Source of the DNA: Rhodospirillales bacterium
GTDB lineage: Bacteria; Pseudomonadota; Alphaproteobacteria; Rhodospirillales; Casp-alpha2
Direction: 5' to 3'
Assembly: GCA_018662225.1 (NCBI GenBank)
Contig: JABJGO010000086.1
Coordinates: forward strand, 1 to 38,808
Length of the DNA: 38,808 nt
The translations under genes were made by a program, and so were the position numbers. Numbering within the stretch: the stretch's first letter is position 1; every line of letters begins with the position of its first letter. This document shows positions 8,580 through 17,203 of this stretch, piece by piece. The notes beneath the pieces are model-generated. The model searched no databases and was not told where the DNA came from. It saw only the letters and a list, made by a program, of their open reading frames with translations.

Positions 8580-8666
8580 GTGAGCCTGAGCCCCCCTCGC
8601 GCAATTGTGTAGACAAAATCATCATTCATCGTTGGCCTAAGCGTAAAGGTTACCTATCCTGTTGCC

Positions 8667-9212
8667 ATGATACGACGTTTTTTATTTGCGACGGTTCTTA
8701 TCGTAACAATGCCCGCGCAGGCGGACCAGAATGATCCACGTCTGGACACCCTGTTCGGCCATCTGCAACGAACCACATCACAGAGCGAGGCCACCGGCTA
8801 TACCGATCAGATATGGCGGATCTGGACCCAGCATGGCGATCCCGAACTGAACGAACAAATGACCATTGGTCAGGCAGCCATGTCGATGAACCGGCTGGTA
8901 ACGGCTTTAGGCGTATTCAGCACGATCATCAATGCAGACCCGGGCTTTGCTGAAGGCTGGAATAAACGAGCCACCGTCTATTACCTGATGGGCAAAGTGC
9001 CGGAATCGCTGGAAGACGTAGAACATACTCTGGCGCTGGAACCCCGGCACTTCGGGGCGCTATCGGGGCGCGGGTTGCTATACATCGAAACCGGCGACTA
9101 TTCTCTTGCCATTCAGGCGTTTGAAGAAGCCCTTGCGGTCAATCCCTTCCTGCCGTCGCTCGAGCGGCGCATTAATCAGTTAAAATCCATCATTGGTGAA
9201 AGTGAAATTTGA
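8667..9212 (+). CDS. Periplasmic tetratricopeptide-repeat protein
   Basis: A 181-aa protein with a clear signal peptide (MIRRFLFATVLIVTMPAQA, cleavage likely after AQA). At least two to three TPR units follow: residues around 85-118 (INADPGFAEGWNKRATVYYL), 119-152 (HTLALEPRHFGALSGRGLLY) and 153-175. TPR proteins act as protein-binding scaffolds; the partner here is unknown. The stop overlaps the start of the next gene by one base (TGATG), so translational coupling with the SDR gene is likely. No strong ribosome-binding site is visible close to the ATG. Confidence 0.82.
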   Translation: MIRRFLFATVLIVTMPAQADQNDPRLDTLFGHLQRTTSQSEATGYTDQIWRIWTQHGDPELNEQMTIGQAAMSMNRLVTALGVFSTIINADPGFAEGWNKRATVYYLMGKVPESLEDVEHTLALEPRHFGALSGRGLLYIETGDYSLAIQAFEEALAVNPFLPSLERRINQLKSIIGESEI

Positions 9213-9928
9213 TGCCAAATAAAGAAACAGCCATCGTTGTCGGCGTTGGCCCCGGTCTGGGCGCCGCATTGGTCCGCACATTTGCGGATGCTGGCATGCG
9301 GGTCGCGGCCTGCGCGCGGAGCGCAGACAAACTAACTGACTTGATTGACGAGATTAATGACAATGGTGGTGAAGCCAAAGCCTATGCTTGCGACGCGGCG
9401 GATGAAAATCAGGTCAATGATGTGTTCACCCAGGTGGACAGCGATATGGGTGCGCCAAATGTGGCGATTTTTAATGCTGGTTCCTTTGTGCGCAATAGCA
9501 TCCTTGATACGTCGTCCGAAGAATTTCAGAACTGTTGGCGTGTGGGCTGTCTGGGTGGTTTTCATGTGGCGAGAGCCGCAGCCACCCGCATGGTCCCGAA
9601 TGGTAGCGGCACCATTCTTTTCACCGGTGCCACAGCCGCCCACCGGGGCGGGGCTATGTTCCATAACCTGGCCGTACCCAAGTTCTCCTTGCGTGCCCTG
9701 TCGCAGAGCATGGCACGTGAATTGGGCCCTCAGGGCATTCACATCGGCCATGTGGTTATTGATGGGCTTATTCTTGGAGATAAACACAGCGTTGATGAGA
9801 AAGACGGAAATGCCGATGCTCTGCTGCACCCCGAAGCCATTGCAAAGAACTATCTGATGCTGCACGATCAACCGAACAATGCCTGGACGCTGGAGCTGGA
9901 TTTACGACCATCCGCCGAACGGTTCTAG
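9212..9928 (+). CDS. SDR-fold oxidoreductase-like protein lacking the catalytic Tyr
   Basis: A 238-aa classical short-chain dehydrogenase fold: the nucleotide-binding motif is VVGVGPGLGAALVRTFADAG (near 10-29), with VAIFNAGSF as the NAG motif (about 85-93). In the active-site stretch the usual YxxxK reads LAVPK, so the catalytic Tyr is replaced while the Lys is kept. HIGHVVIDGLILGD follows. Related proteins that I recall also replace this Tyr with Phe, so this is probably a subfamily with altered or no redox activity. ATG 9212 overlaps the previous stop, and an in-frame TTG at 9209 is less likely. Its place before the FAD dehydrogenase suggests a 2- or 3-hydroxy-acid substrate, but this is inference. 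Confidence 0.85.
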   Translation: MPNKETAIVVGVGPGLGAALVRTFADAGMRVAACARSADKLTDLIDEINDNGGEAKAYACDAADENQVNDVFTQVDSDMGAPNVAIFNAGSFVRNSILDTSSEEFQNCWRVGCLGGFHVARAAATRMVPNGSGTILFTGATAAHRGGAMFHNLAVPKFSLRALSQSMARELGPQGIHIGHVVIDGLILGDKHSVDEKDGNADALLHPEAIAKNYLMLHDQPNNAWTLELDLRPSAERF

Positions 9929-9949
9929 GATTTATAAAGAGGTATACTG

Positions 9950-11347
9950 ATGGCGCTTCCGTCCATACATCATGCGGTTGATGATACGTTCATCGAAGCG
10001 CTATCCGCAATCGTCGGTGAGCGAGTTTCCAGATCTGATTCCGTGCGGGAACACCATGGTCAGGACCAAAGCTATCACGCAGCCTCACCTCCTGATGCCG
10101 TGGTCTTTGCCCACAGCACCGAAGAGATCAGCGCTGTGGTCATGCTGTGTGCCGAACACGTCGTGCCCATCATTGCCTTTGGTACAGGCACATCGCTGGA
10201 GGGCCACGTGGCGGCCCTGAAAGGTGGCGTGTGCATTGATGTAACCCAGATGAACGAAGTCCTCGCCGTCAATCAGGCCGATATGGATGTACGGGTCCAG
10301 CCCGGTGTGACTCGTAAACAACTCAACACTTACCTGCGCGACACAGGGTTGTTTTTCCCTGTTGATCCGGGTGCGGACGCATCCATTGGCGGCATGACCG
10401 CAACCCGCGCATCGGGCACTAATGCCGTGCGGTATGGGACCATGCGCGAAAACGTGCTGTCGATGACCGTGGTCATGGCCGATGGCCGTATTGTACGAAC
10501 CAGCAGCCGGTCACGGAAATCAGCCGCCGGGTATGATCTGACCCGTCTGTTTGTGGGATCGGAAGGCACGCTGGGCGTTATTGCCGAGATAACCTTGCGC
10601 CTGCACGGTATCCCTGAGGCCATGTCGGCGGCGGTATGTTCGTTTGATTCCATGGAAGGGGCCGTGAATACGGTCATTGAAACCATTCAATGCGGCGTAC
10701 CGATCGCGCGCATTGAATTACTGGATGAGGTCCAGATGGATGCCATCAATCGGTACTCCGATCTGGATTATCCTTTGGCACCCACATTGTTTTTTGAATT
10801 TCATGGCTCGGAAGCGGGTGTTCAGGAACAAACAGAAACTGTACGCGATTTGGCCGATGGCAACGGCGGCGGTGATTTCCAATGGGCGACCGATGAACAG
10901 CAACGCCTGCACCTGTGGCAGGCCCGGCATGATGCCTATTACGCCTGTCTGGCGCTCCGGCCCGGAACCAAGGGGATGGTGACCGATGTGTGTGTGCCAA
11001 TTTCCCGGCTGGCTGAAAGCATTCTGGAAACCCAGAAAGACATTCAGGATACCGGCCTTCTGGCGCCCATCGTTGGCCATGTGGGTGACGGCAATTTTCA
11101 TCTGTGTATTCTGGTCGATCCGGATGATACCGCCGAGATCGAACGCGCCATGGCCTTGAATGAGCGGCTTGTACTCCGCGCCATTGCCATGGATGGAACC
11201 TGCACCGGCGAACACGGGGTTGGATACGGCAAGACCGCATTTCTCACCGCTGAACACGGTGACGGGGTTTCGGTCATGCGGGCCGTAAAAAATGCCCTTG
11301 ATCCACAAGGCATCATGAATCCGGGGAAAATGATCCCCGGCAACTAA
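9950..11347 (+). CDS. FAD-linked 2-hydroxy-acid dehydrogenase, probable D-lactate dehydrogenase (cytochrome)
   Basis: A 465-aa PCMH-type flavoprotein paralogous to GlcD. The FAD-domain motifs are IIAFGTGTSLEGHVAAL (about 76-92), DPGADASIGGMTATRASGTN (about 141-160) and FVGSEGTLGVIAEITLRL. The C-terminal oxidase domain shows PIVGHVGDGNFHL, the metal-ligand-like His pair, and CTGEHGVGYGK, ending in NALDPQGIMNPGKMIPG. The pattern matches single-subunit D-lactate dehydrogenases that feed cytochrome c or quinone, rather than three-subunit glycolate oxidase. AAAGAGG lies seven bases upstream of the ATG. The gene follows the SDR gene by 21 bases and precedes glycerate kinase. D-2-hydroxyglutarate or another 2-hydroxy acid cannot be excluded as substrate. 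Confidence 0.9.
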   Translation: MALPSIHHAVDDTFIEALSAIVGERVSRSDSVREHHGQDQSYHAASPPDAVVFAHSTEEISAVVMLCAEHVVPIIAFGTGTSLEGHVAALKGGVCIDVTQMNEVLAVNQADMDVRVQPGVTRKQLNTYLRDTGLFFPVDPGADASIGGMTATRASGTNAVRYGTMRENVLSMTVVMADGRIVRTSSRSRKSAAGYDLTRLFVGSEGTLGVIAEITLRLHGIPEAMSAAVCSFDSMEGAVNTVIETIQCGVPIARIELLDEVQMDAINRYSDLDYPLAPTLFFEFHGSEAGVQEQTETVRDLADGNGGGDFQWATDEQQRLHLWQARHDAYYACLALRPGTKGMVTDVCVPISRLAESILETQKDIQDTGLLAPIVGHVGDGNFHLCILVDPDDTAEIERAMALNERLVLRAIAMDGTCTGEHGVGYGKTAFLTAEHGDGVSVMRAVKNALDPQGIMNPGKMIPGN

Positions 11348-11430
11348 ACAATACAATTAAACAACATTGACTTTGCACCAGCGATTCAGCCAAATGCCGC
11401 GCTTAGGCCACTAATTTTACGGAAAACTTG

Positions 11431-12696
11431 ATGTCCGACATCCAAATCGCCCTCATGAACAAAATGTTTGGGGCTGCTGTAGAAGCGGCCATGCCCCGCA
11501 CCTGTGTACCGCCTTACCTGCCGACACCTCCAGCGGGCGGCAAACTTGTGGTTGTGGGTGCTGGCAAGGCTTCCGCTGCCATGGCCAAAGCCGTGGAAGA
11601 GAACTGGGACGGCCCTTTGGAGGGCCTGGTTGTGACGCGGTATGACTATGGTGTGGCCTGTGAACACATCGAAATTGTTGAAGCCGCCCATCCGGTACCC
11701 GACAACGCGGGGTTAGATGCCGCCGCCCGAATTATGGAGATCGCGCGCGGTTTGGGTGAAGATGATGTAATGTTATGCCTTATATCCGGTGGCGGATCGG
11801 CGTTGCTGACCATGCCCGCCGACGGCATGACGCTGGAAGACAAACAAAACGTCAACAATGCGTTGCTGAAATCCGGCGCGACCATTTCTGAAATGAATTG
11901 CGTCCGCAAACACCTGTCCGGCATCAAAGGTGGGCGTCTGGCTGTTGCAGCACACCCGGCAAGGCTGGTCTCGTTGCTCATATCGGATGTACCGGGCGAT
12001 GATCCATCCGTCATCGCGTCCGGCCCGACGGTACCCGACGACACCACCTATTCGGATGCCATGGATATTTTGGAGAAACACGGCATCATGCCCAACAACA
12101 ACGTGGCCGATATTCTGATGGCTGCGGCTGACGAGACGCCGAAGACAGGCGACCCCCGACTGGCAGGCAATGAAACCGAGCTTGTGGCCCTGCCCAAAGC
12201 CAGCCTTGAAGCCGCGCGCGTCATTGCTGAAGAGGCTGGATATACGACCCTTATGCTGGGTGATGACCTGGAAGGTGAAGCCAAGGAAGTGGCCCGTGAG
12301 CACGCGGCGCTGGCCCTGAAAATCAAACAATCCGGCGACTCCAGCTCCACGCCATGCGCCATTATTTCCGGCGGCGAGACCACGGTTATCGTACGCGGAC
12401 CGGGTCGCGGTGGGCGGAACAGCGAGTATATGCTGGCCATGGCCCAAGCCCTGGATGGCACAGAGGGCATCTGTGCCATGGCATGCGATACGGACGGCAT
12501 TGATGGCACCGAAGACAATGCGGGCGCGCTGATCACGCCGACGACCTTAAGGCGCGCAGCCCAAGCTGGGCAGTCGCCGGAAAGTGCACTGGAAAAGAAT
12601 GATTCTTACGGGTTTTTTGAACAAATTGGTGATCTGGTTGTTTGTGGCCCCACTTTTACCAACGTGAATGACTTTCGTGTTATCCTGATTGAATAA
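11431..12696 (+). CDS. Glycerate 2-kinase (MOFRL family, TtuD/GckA type)
   Basis: A 421-aa protein from ATG 11431 (the frame also opens with TTG at 11428). It has the GCK/MOFRL arrangement: a glycerate-kinase N-terminal domain with VVGAGKASAAMAKAVE (about 39-54) and LCLISGGGSALLTMPADGMT (about 113-132), and a C-terminal MOFRL domain with CAIISGGETTVIVRGPGRGG (about 309-328) and DGIDGTEDNAGALI. It converts D-glycerate to 2-phosphoglycerate with ATP. Older annotations call the family hydroxypyruvate reductase TtuD. Next to glycolate oxidase it would complete the route from glycolate through glyoxylate and glycerate. The carboligase and tartronate-semialdehyde reductase are not in the window. 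Confidence 0.92.
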   Translation: MSDIQIALMNKMFGAAVEAAMPRTCVPPYLPTPPAGGKLVVVGAGKASAAMAKAVEENWDGPLEGLVVTRYDYGVACEHIEIVEAAHPVPDNAGLDAAARIMEIARGLGEDDVMLCLISGGGSALLTMPADGMTLEDKQNVNNALLKSGATISEMNCVRKHLSGIKGGRLAVAAHPARLVSLLISDVPGDDPSVIASGPTVPDDTTYSDAMDILEKHGIMPNNNVADILMAAADETPKTGDPRLAGNETELVALPKASLEAARVIAEEAGYTTLMLGDDLEGEAKEVAREHAALALKIKQSGDSSSTPCAIISGGETTVIVRGPGRGGRNSEYMLAMAQALDGTEGICAMACDTDGIDGTEDNAGALITPTTLRRAAQAGQSPESALEKNDSYGFFEQIGDLVVCGPTFTNVNDFRVILIE

Positions 12697-12718
12697 CGAA
12701 TAAAAACACTTCGAACAC

Positions 12719-12724
12719 AGGGAG
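12719..12724 (+). promoter_or_regulatory. Ribosome-binding site that favours a GTG start for the AsmA gene
   Basis: AGGGAG at 12719-12724 abuts the ATG at 12725 with no spacing but lies six bases before the in-frame GTG at 12731. The GTG start gives a protein beginning MRKVLIGFVG, directly at the membrane anchor typical of AsmA proteins. Confidence 0.6.
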
Positions 12725-12730
12725 ATGTCA

Positions 12731-15700
12731 GTGCGCAAAGTACTGATCGGATTTGTCGGCCTTATCATACTTGCTTTCGCGGCGGTACTGATTGTTCCCG
12801 GTTTCATTGACTGGAACACATACAAGAACGACATCACAAACCAGGTCGCATCCCTTACGGGGCGACAGCTAACCATTGACGGTAATATTGAGATGACGGT
12901 GCTACCTGCGCCGGCCATCACCGTGAATGATGTGAGCTTCGCCAACGCGGCGGGCGCGGATGTGCCGCATATGGTGCGCCTTAAATCTCTTGAAGTCCGC
13001 ATCGCCCTCGGCCCGCTATTGAGTGGCGACATTCAGGTTCAGAAGGTCAGGATCGTCGATCCGGTGGTTTTGTTGGAAATTTTACCGGATGGGCAACCGA
13101 ACTGGGCCGTGGAAATATCAACGGGATCGTCAGGTGGCACACCGTCAGCCACCGTTGACTTAAACACGGGTAATGCACCGGCGAGCGACGATAGCGGTTC
13201 CAACATCCAGTTGGACAACGTGGAACTGGTTAATGCGACAATCATCTACCGCGATGCCAAATCCGGCATTGATGAACGTATTGATCAGCTAACCGCATCA
13301 TTCAAGGCGGCATCCCTGCTGGGACCATTCGAGAGCGTCGGCAACATGGTCGTGCGTGGTATCCCGGTATCCTATGAAGTGGCAATCGATGGCGTCTTTC
13401 AGGGCCGAACCGTGCCCGTCACGGCCCTGATCAGATCCGAGGAAGCCAATGCCGAAGCTCAGATCTCCGGTAATGTGTTTAACCTGTCCGAAGATCCCAA
13501 ATTCACTGGTACGATGAAAGCAAAGGGCGGGTCCCTTGCCGCTCTGTTGCATGCTGTTGCCGGAGTCCGTGATCTGCCCGGCGTGGCGAACCAGAACTTC
13601 TCACTCACCAGTGATCTCAATGCGACGGCCACCGCCGTTGATTTAACCGCGCTCGAAATCAAGCTGGGCGACACGAGCTTGATGGGTGGTGTTCAGGCTG
13701 AACTGGCAGACATCATGTCCGCCCATGTGGAGCTATCCGTAAAGCACGTGAATGTGGACAAGATCGTCGGTTTGTCATCTTTTGTGCCGACTACCATCAC
13801 AAGTACTGAAACCACTGCCGAGGTTGTCGCTGAAGCACAAGAGCCCGGGCCAGAAGCAGGGTCAGAAGCTGGGGCAGAGACTGCTCTCGAACTCCCATCC
13901 AATGTGGCCGGCTCTGTGTCGCTTGTGATAGAGGCCCTTACCTACCGAGAGAAGAAAGCGGGCCCTGTTCGACTAAACGCAGATCTGTCCAATAGTGAAA
14001 TAATCATCAGTCAGTTTTCTGCTCAACTACCGGGGACCACTGAATTGGCGTTGTTTGGTTTTGCCAGTGTTCAGGACGGCGAGTTGGTGTTTGACGGCGA
14101 AAGCGAAATTGCTATCGGTAATACCCGAGGGCTGGCCCGGTGGCTGGATGCAGATATCTCACAAATTCCCAATGGACGGTTACGACATGTCCGCGCGACC
14201 GCCAACATCCGCGCTAACCAGAAAGACATCAGGGTTTCTGACATCAAGGCATCTTTTGATCGATCCAATCTGGAAGGTGGCATTACGCTTGCTCTGCGCA
14301 AACGGCTCGCCTTTGGGGCCAGCTTTGTACTGGACCGGATTGATCTGGATGGCTACCTGCCAAAAGCCGACAATGGCGATGGCGGAGGTAGTAGCACCAC
14401 GAGTGTATCCGGTACGGAAGGCACGACTAGCGATTCAAACACGGCCACCACTAGCCCAAATGATCCACTAGCGGCCCTGGCGGCTTTGACCACCTTCGAT
14501 GCCAATGTGCGCGTAAAGGTCGGTGAAATCGTGCATGAGGGCGTATCCATCAAGGGGGCGAACATTGATGGCAGCCTGTACAAAGGCGCGCTGACGATCA
14601 AGAACGCGAGTGTAAAGGACATTGCCGGAGCCCAGGTAGAAGCCAGCGGCAAAATCTCAGACCTGGGTGGCAACCCTCGCTTTGAAGATTTCAATCTGAC
14701 GTTCAGTGCTAAATCAATTGCCAAGCTGGCTGAAATGATGGACGTGGATTTACCCGTACCAGCCAAGAGCATCGGTAAGGTTGCCAGCGATGTGACCATA
14801 AACGGCACAGCACTTTTGCCATCTGTCGCAGGCAAGGTTAGCGGCCTTGGTGCAACAGCCAGTGTGAACGGTCAGTTCTCGGTTCTACCCATTAAACCGT
14901 TGATCAACGCGGATGTGACCTTAAAACACGGCAGCACGATCAAATTACTGCAGGCATTGGGTGTGGACTACACGCCCAGCGGCAAGGTTGGTGCCCTCGA
15001 TTTCGCTGGGCATATCAACGGCGGCCTCGCTGGCATTGAGGTGACCAACCTGAACTTTGAACAAGGAGCTGTCCGTGCGACAGGTTCGGCAGGTATCAAC
15101 CTCAAGGGCGCACGCCCTGTGCTGACAGCCACCATCCGCACAGGTGATATAATCATTGATTCTTACCTGCCAGCCGGGACCGCCCCGATCACGACGCAAA
15201 GCAGCAGTGGCACATCCAGTTCGGGATCAGGTACAGGTTCAGGATCTGGTTCTTCCGGTGCACCGTGGCCAAACGATCCAATTGATCTTGGCGCATTGAA
15301 CGAACTGGACGCGCAAATCCAACTGCAATCATCGGCAATGAAATATGATGCCATCACAGTAACAGATGCGATTGTCAATGCGACGTTGGCAGGTGGCGTG
15401 CTTAAAATTGAGACCATATCCGGGGGCCTGTTTGGTGGTGCCGTCGGCATCACCGGTGTGCTGGATGCCCGAAACGTACCCACGTTCGATACCAACATCA
15501 AATTCAACAACGGCCAAGTGGGCACCTTGCTGGCGACCCTGACCGGCGAAAAATCCGCCACAGGCACCATCAGTCTGGACAATACGTTCGCGGCCAATGG
15601 CCGTAGCGTGGCTGAGATGGTCTCTGCGCTGGATGGCAGTGGATCATTCGCTATCCAGAAATTGGATGTGAAAAATAGCGCCGCAGGCACACCGCTCGCC

Positions 15701-16255
15701 GGGTTTATGGAACTGTTCCTGAACTTTGGTCGAATCGGAGCAGGTCAGGACGTGGATGGTCTAGCTGATGTGTCGGGATCATTTGCCATGAATGATGGCG
15801 TGGCGAAAATTCAGAAATTCGACCTGCTATCGGGTTTTGGTAATGGCACAGCCACCGGGTCCGTGGATTTGGGGCGCTGGATCATGGATGTGAACGGCTC
15901 GGTTAAGCTGACCCAGAATCTGCTGACTGCATTACTGGCAAAATCCACCGGCGCGTTGGAGACCCTGCCATTCAGTATTACAGGGCCGCTGGACAATCCT
16001 GACGTTACTTTGGAAACCGGTTCTCTGCTAACGGGTGGCGGTGATGGTTCGCTTATCCCCGGTCTTGATAAACTGGATGAAAAGTTACCCGGTCTTGGCA
16101 ACGTCCTGCAAGGCATCCTCGGCGGTGGATCGAACGAAGCACCGGCACAGCCTTCAACAAACGATGACGGTTTGCCTGAACCGCAACAGCAGCCGGCACC
16201 TGAGCCTCAGAAGTTAAAACCGGCCGATCTTCTCAATCAGCTTCTTCAGTTCTAG
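12731..16255 (+). CDS. AsmA-family envelope protein (bridge-like lipid-transfer/outer-membrane homeostasis protein)
   Basis: About 1174 residues. An N-terminal membrane anchor (KVLIGFVGLIILAFAAVLIV) is followed by PGFIDWNTYK, the AsmA opening. A long periplasmic region follows, rich in repeated beta segments such as LTGRQLTIDGNIEM and VRLKSLEVRIALGPLLSGDI. Two Ser/Thr/Gly-rich linkers near residues 552-575 and 817-842 each run into an (S/W)PNDP motif followed by a Leu/Ala-rich stretch, suggesting a duplicated module. The C-terminal part has LDGSGSFAIQKLDVKN and the DUF3971/AsmA_2-like DVSGSFAMNDGVAKIQKFDL. It ends with a Pro/Gln-rich tail. Family members span the periplasm and affect phospholipid transport and outer-membrane assembly. 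The last 23 bases overlap the convergent ribbon-helix-helix gene. Confidence 0.9.
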   Translation: MRKVLIGFVGLIILAFAAVLIVPGFIDWNTYKNDITNQVASLTGRQLTIDGNIEMTVLPAPAITVNDVSFANAAGADVPHMVRLKSLEVRIALGPLLSGDIQVQKVRIVDPVVLLEILPDGQPNWAVEISTGSSGGTPSATVDLNTGNAPASDDSGSNIQLDNVELVNATIIYRDAKSGIDERIDQLTASFKAASLLGPFESVGNMVVRGIPVSYEVAIDGVFQGRTVPVTALIRSEEANAEAQISGNVFNLSEDPKFTGTMKAKGGSLAALLHAVAGVRDLPGVANQNFSLTSDLNATATAVDLTALEIKLGDTSLMGGVQAELADIMSAHVELSVKHVNVDKIVGLSSFVPTTITSTETTAEVVAEAQEPGPEAGSEAGAETALELPSNVAGSVSLVIEALTYREKKAGPVRLNADLSNSEIIISQFSAQLPGTTELALFGFASVQDGELVFDGESEIAIGNTRGLARWLDADISQIPNGRLRHVRATANIRANQKDIRVSDIKASFDRSNLEGGITLALRKRLAFGASFVLDRIDLDGYLPKADNGDGGGSSTTSVSGTEGTTSDSNTATTSPNDPLAALAALTTFDANVRVKVGEIVHEGVSIKGANIDGSLYKGALTIKNASVKDIAGAQVEASGKISDLGGNPRFEDFNLTFSAKSIAKLAEMMDVDLPVPAKSIGKVASDVTINGTALLPSVAGKVSGLGATASVNGQFSVLPIKPLINADVTLKHGSTIKLLQALGVDYTPSGKVGALDFAGHINGGLAGIEVTNLNFEQGAVRATGSAGINLKGARPVLTATIRTGDIIIDSYLPAGTAPITTQSSSGTSSSGSGTGSGSGSSGAPWPNDPIDLGALNELDAQIQLQSSAMKYDAITVTDAIVNATLAGGVLKIETISGGLFGGAVGITGVLDARNVPTFDTNIKFNNGQVGTLLATLTGEKSATGTISLDNTFAANGRSVAEMVSALDGSGSFAIQKLDVKNSAAGTPLAGFMELFLNFGRIGAGQDVDGLADVSGSFAMNDGVAKIQKFDLLSGFGNGTATGSVDLGRWIMDVNGSVKLTQNLLTALLAKSTGALETLPFSITGPLDNPDVTLETGSLLTGGGDGSLIPGLDKLDEKLPGLGNVLQGILGGGSNEAPAQPSTNDDGLPEPQQQPAPEPQKLKPADLLNQLLQF

Positions 16256-16460
16256 AATTTTTCAGCACATATACGCGGATGGCGCTGGACAGGTTTCCGG
16301 TTCGCGTTTCGTCGATATCTGTAATCAGTTGATTAAGCGATATTCGTCGGTCACCAGCGATCTGCTTCAACCGATCCCAAAACGCACTTTCCACCGATAC
16401 ACTGGTGCCATGACCGGCGATTTGAACCGACCGCTTTTTAATCAATGTATCATCAATCAT
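16233..16460 (-). CDS. Ribbon-helix-helix domain protein
   Basis: A 75-aa protein beginning MIDDTLIKKRSVQIAGHGTS. The strand-helix-helix pattern is visible: KKRSVQIAGHGTSVSVESAF, then helix WDRLKQIAGDRRI and SLNQLITDIDETR. It fits the alphaproteobacterial RHH family with a Ser-Val-Glu turn (PF13467-like, recalled). Such proteins are presumed DNA-binding regulators, often one-gene units in small operons. Its start overlaps the stop of the hydrolase gene by four bases (ATGA), so the two are co-translated. Its end overlaps asmA on the other strand. The target is unknown. Confidence 0.82.
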   Translation of the reverse strand: MIDDTLIKKRSVQIAGHGTSVSVESAFWDRLKQIAGDRRISLNQLITDIDETRTGNLSSAIRVYVLKNSRTEEAD

Positions 16461-17101
16461 GTCGACAACCCCTGTCTACAATCTTTGGCAAAACTCACTA
16501 ACGCATCGACACCTTCCTGCCAGTTCTGTTCCTCGGTGCGGCCCGATGCCTTACGGGGCTTAAAGTTATGATCGCCATCTTCCAACCAATGGAGTTGGAT
16601 GGTTTCGGACAAGGTGTAGCCAGCCACATCGTCCACATTGCCCAGCGTATCACGCGTGCCCTGAATGATCAGCGTTGGTGTGGGTATGGTGAGCAAATGA
16701 TCCACGCGCAACTTCTCGGGGCGTCCAGCGGGATGAAACGGATACCCAAGGCACACAAGGCCGTCCATTTTTGATTCCGACGCCAGCATGCTCGCCACAC
16801 GGCCACCCATGGACTTGCCACCGATGATGACTGTGGCATCCGAATTCCGTTGATGCACATGGTCAATGACGCCCTGCCATGTTTCGAGCAGAACCGCCAT
16901 GGTGTTTGGGGGGCGCTTCTTACCGGTTTCGCGACGTTCCGCCATATAGGGAAATTCAAACCGCACACAGCTCAATCCGGCGGCCGCTATACCACCAGCG
17001 AAGAACTCCATGAACGGGCTATCCATGGGTGCGCCTGCCCCATGGCCTAAGACAACGGTGGTTGAGGCATCGGCTGGCCCACTGGTCATCAGGTTATCCA
17101 T
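16457..17101 (-). CDS. Alpha/beta hydrolase (KANL3/Tex30-like dienelactone-hydrolase-type)
   Basis: About 214 residues from ATG 17101 (MDNLMTSGPADASTTVVLGH). The oxyanion region is LGHGAGAPMDSPFMEFFAGG, the nucleophile elbow is IIGGKSMGGRVASM (Ser in GKSMGG), and the acid and His are probably in QGTRDTLGNVDDV and LEDGDHNFKP. It matches a family of small hydrolases of unknown substrate whose proteins open with LxxGPADAP and HGAGAPMDSPFM. The frame extends to a GTG at 17173, but that start has no ribosome-binding site and would place the htpG heat-shock promoter inside this gene, so 17101 (or ATG 17089) is preferred. It overlaps the downstream RHH gene by four bases. Confidence 0.85.
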   Translation of the reverse strand: MDNLMTSGPADASTTVVLGHGAGAPMDSPFMEFFAGGIAAAGLSCVRFEFPYMAERRETGKKRPPNTMAVLLETWQGVIDHVHQRNSDATVIIGGKSMGGRVASMLASESKMDGLVCLGYPFHPAGRPEKLRVDHLLTIPTPTLIIQGTRDTLGNVDDVAGYTLSETIQLHWLEDGDHNFKPRKASGRTEEQNWQEGVDALVSFAKDCRQGLST

Positions 17102-17123
17102 GGTCACTTTTTCCGCTTCGGGT

Positions 17124-17152
17124 CTTGCATCAAGAGAGATTTCCGCCCATAT
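17124..17152 (+). promoter_or_regulatory. Probable sigma-32 (RpoH) heat-shock promoter of htpG
   Basis: CTTGCAT (17124-17130), a 15-base spacer, then CCCATAT (17146-17152). The -10 element fits the sigma-32 consensus CCCATNT exactly, and the -35 keeps the essential CTTG. It ends 51 bases upstream of the htpG start, in the region between the divergent hydrolase gene and htpG. Confidence 0.7.
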
Positions 17153-17203
17153 CTTCGGCGCATTATTACGCACTTACGTGCAGACTGAAAACAGAGAGTA
17201 TTT

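Noticed and set aside
11646-12536. Several long minus-strand frames across the glycerate kinase gene.
   Set aside because: The plus-strand protein has complete GCK/MOFRL motifs; the reverse frames have none.
17101-17173. The longer hydrolase start at GTG 17173.
   Set aside because: No ribosome-binding site, and it would cover the htpG heat-shock promoter. The family-like opening (LMTSGPADAS) begins at 17101 or 17089.
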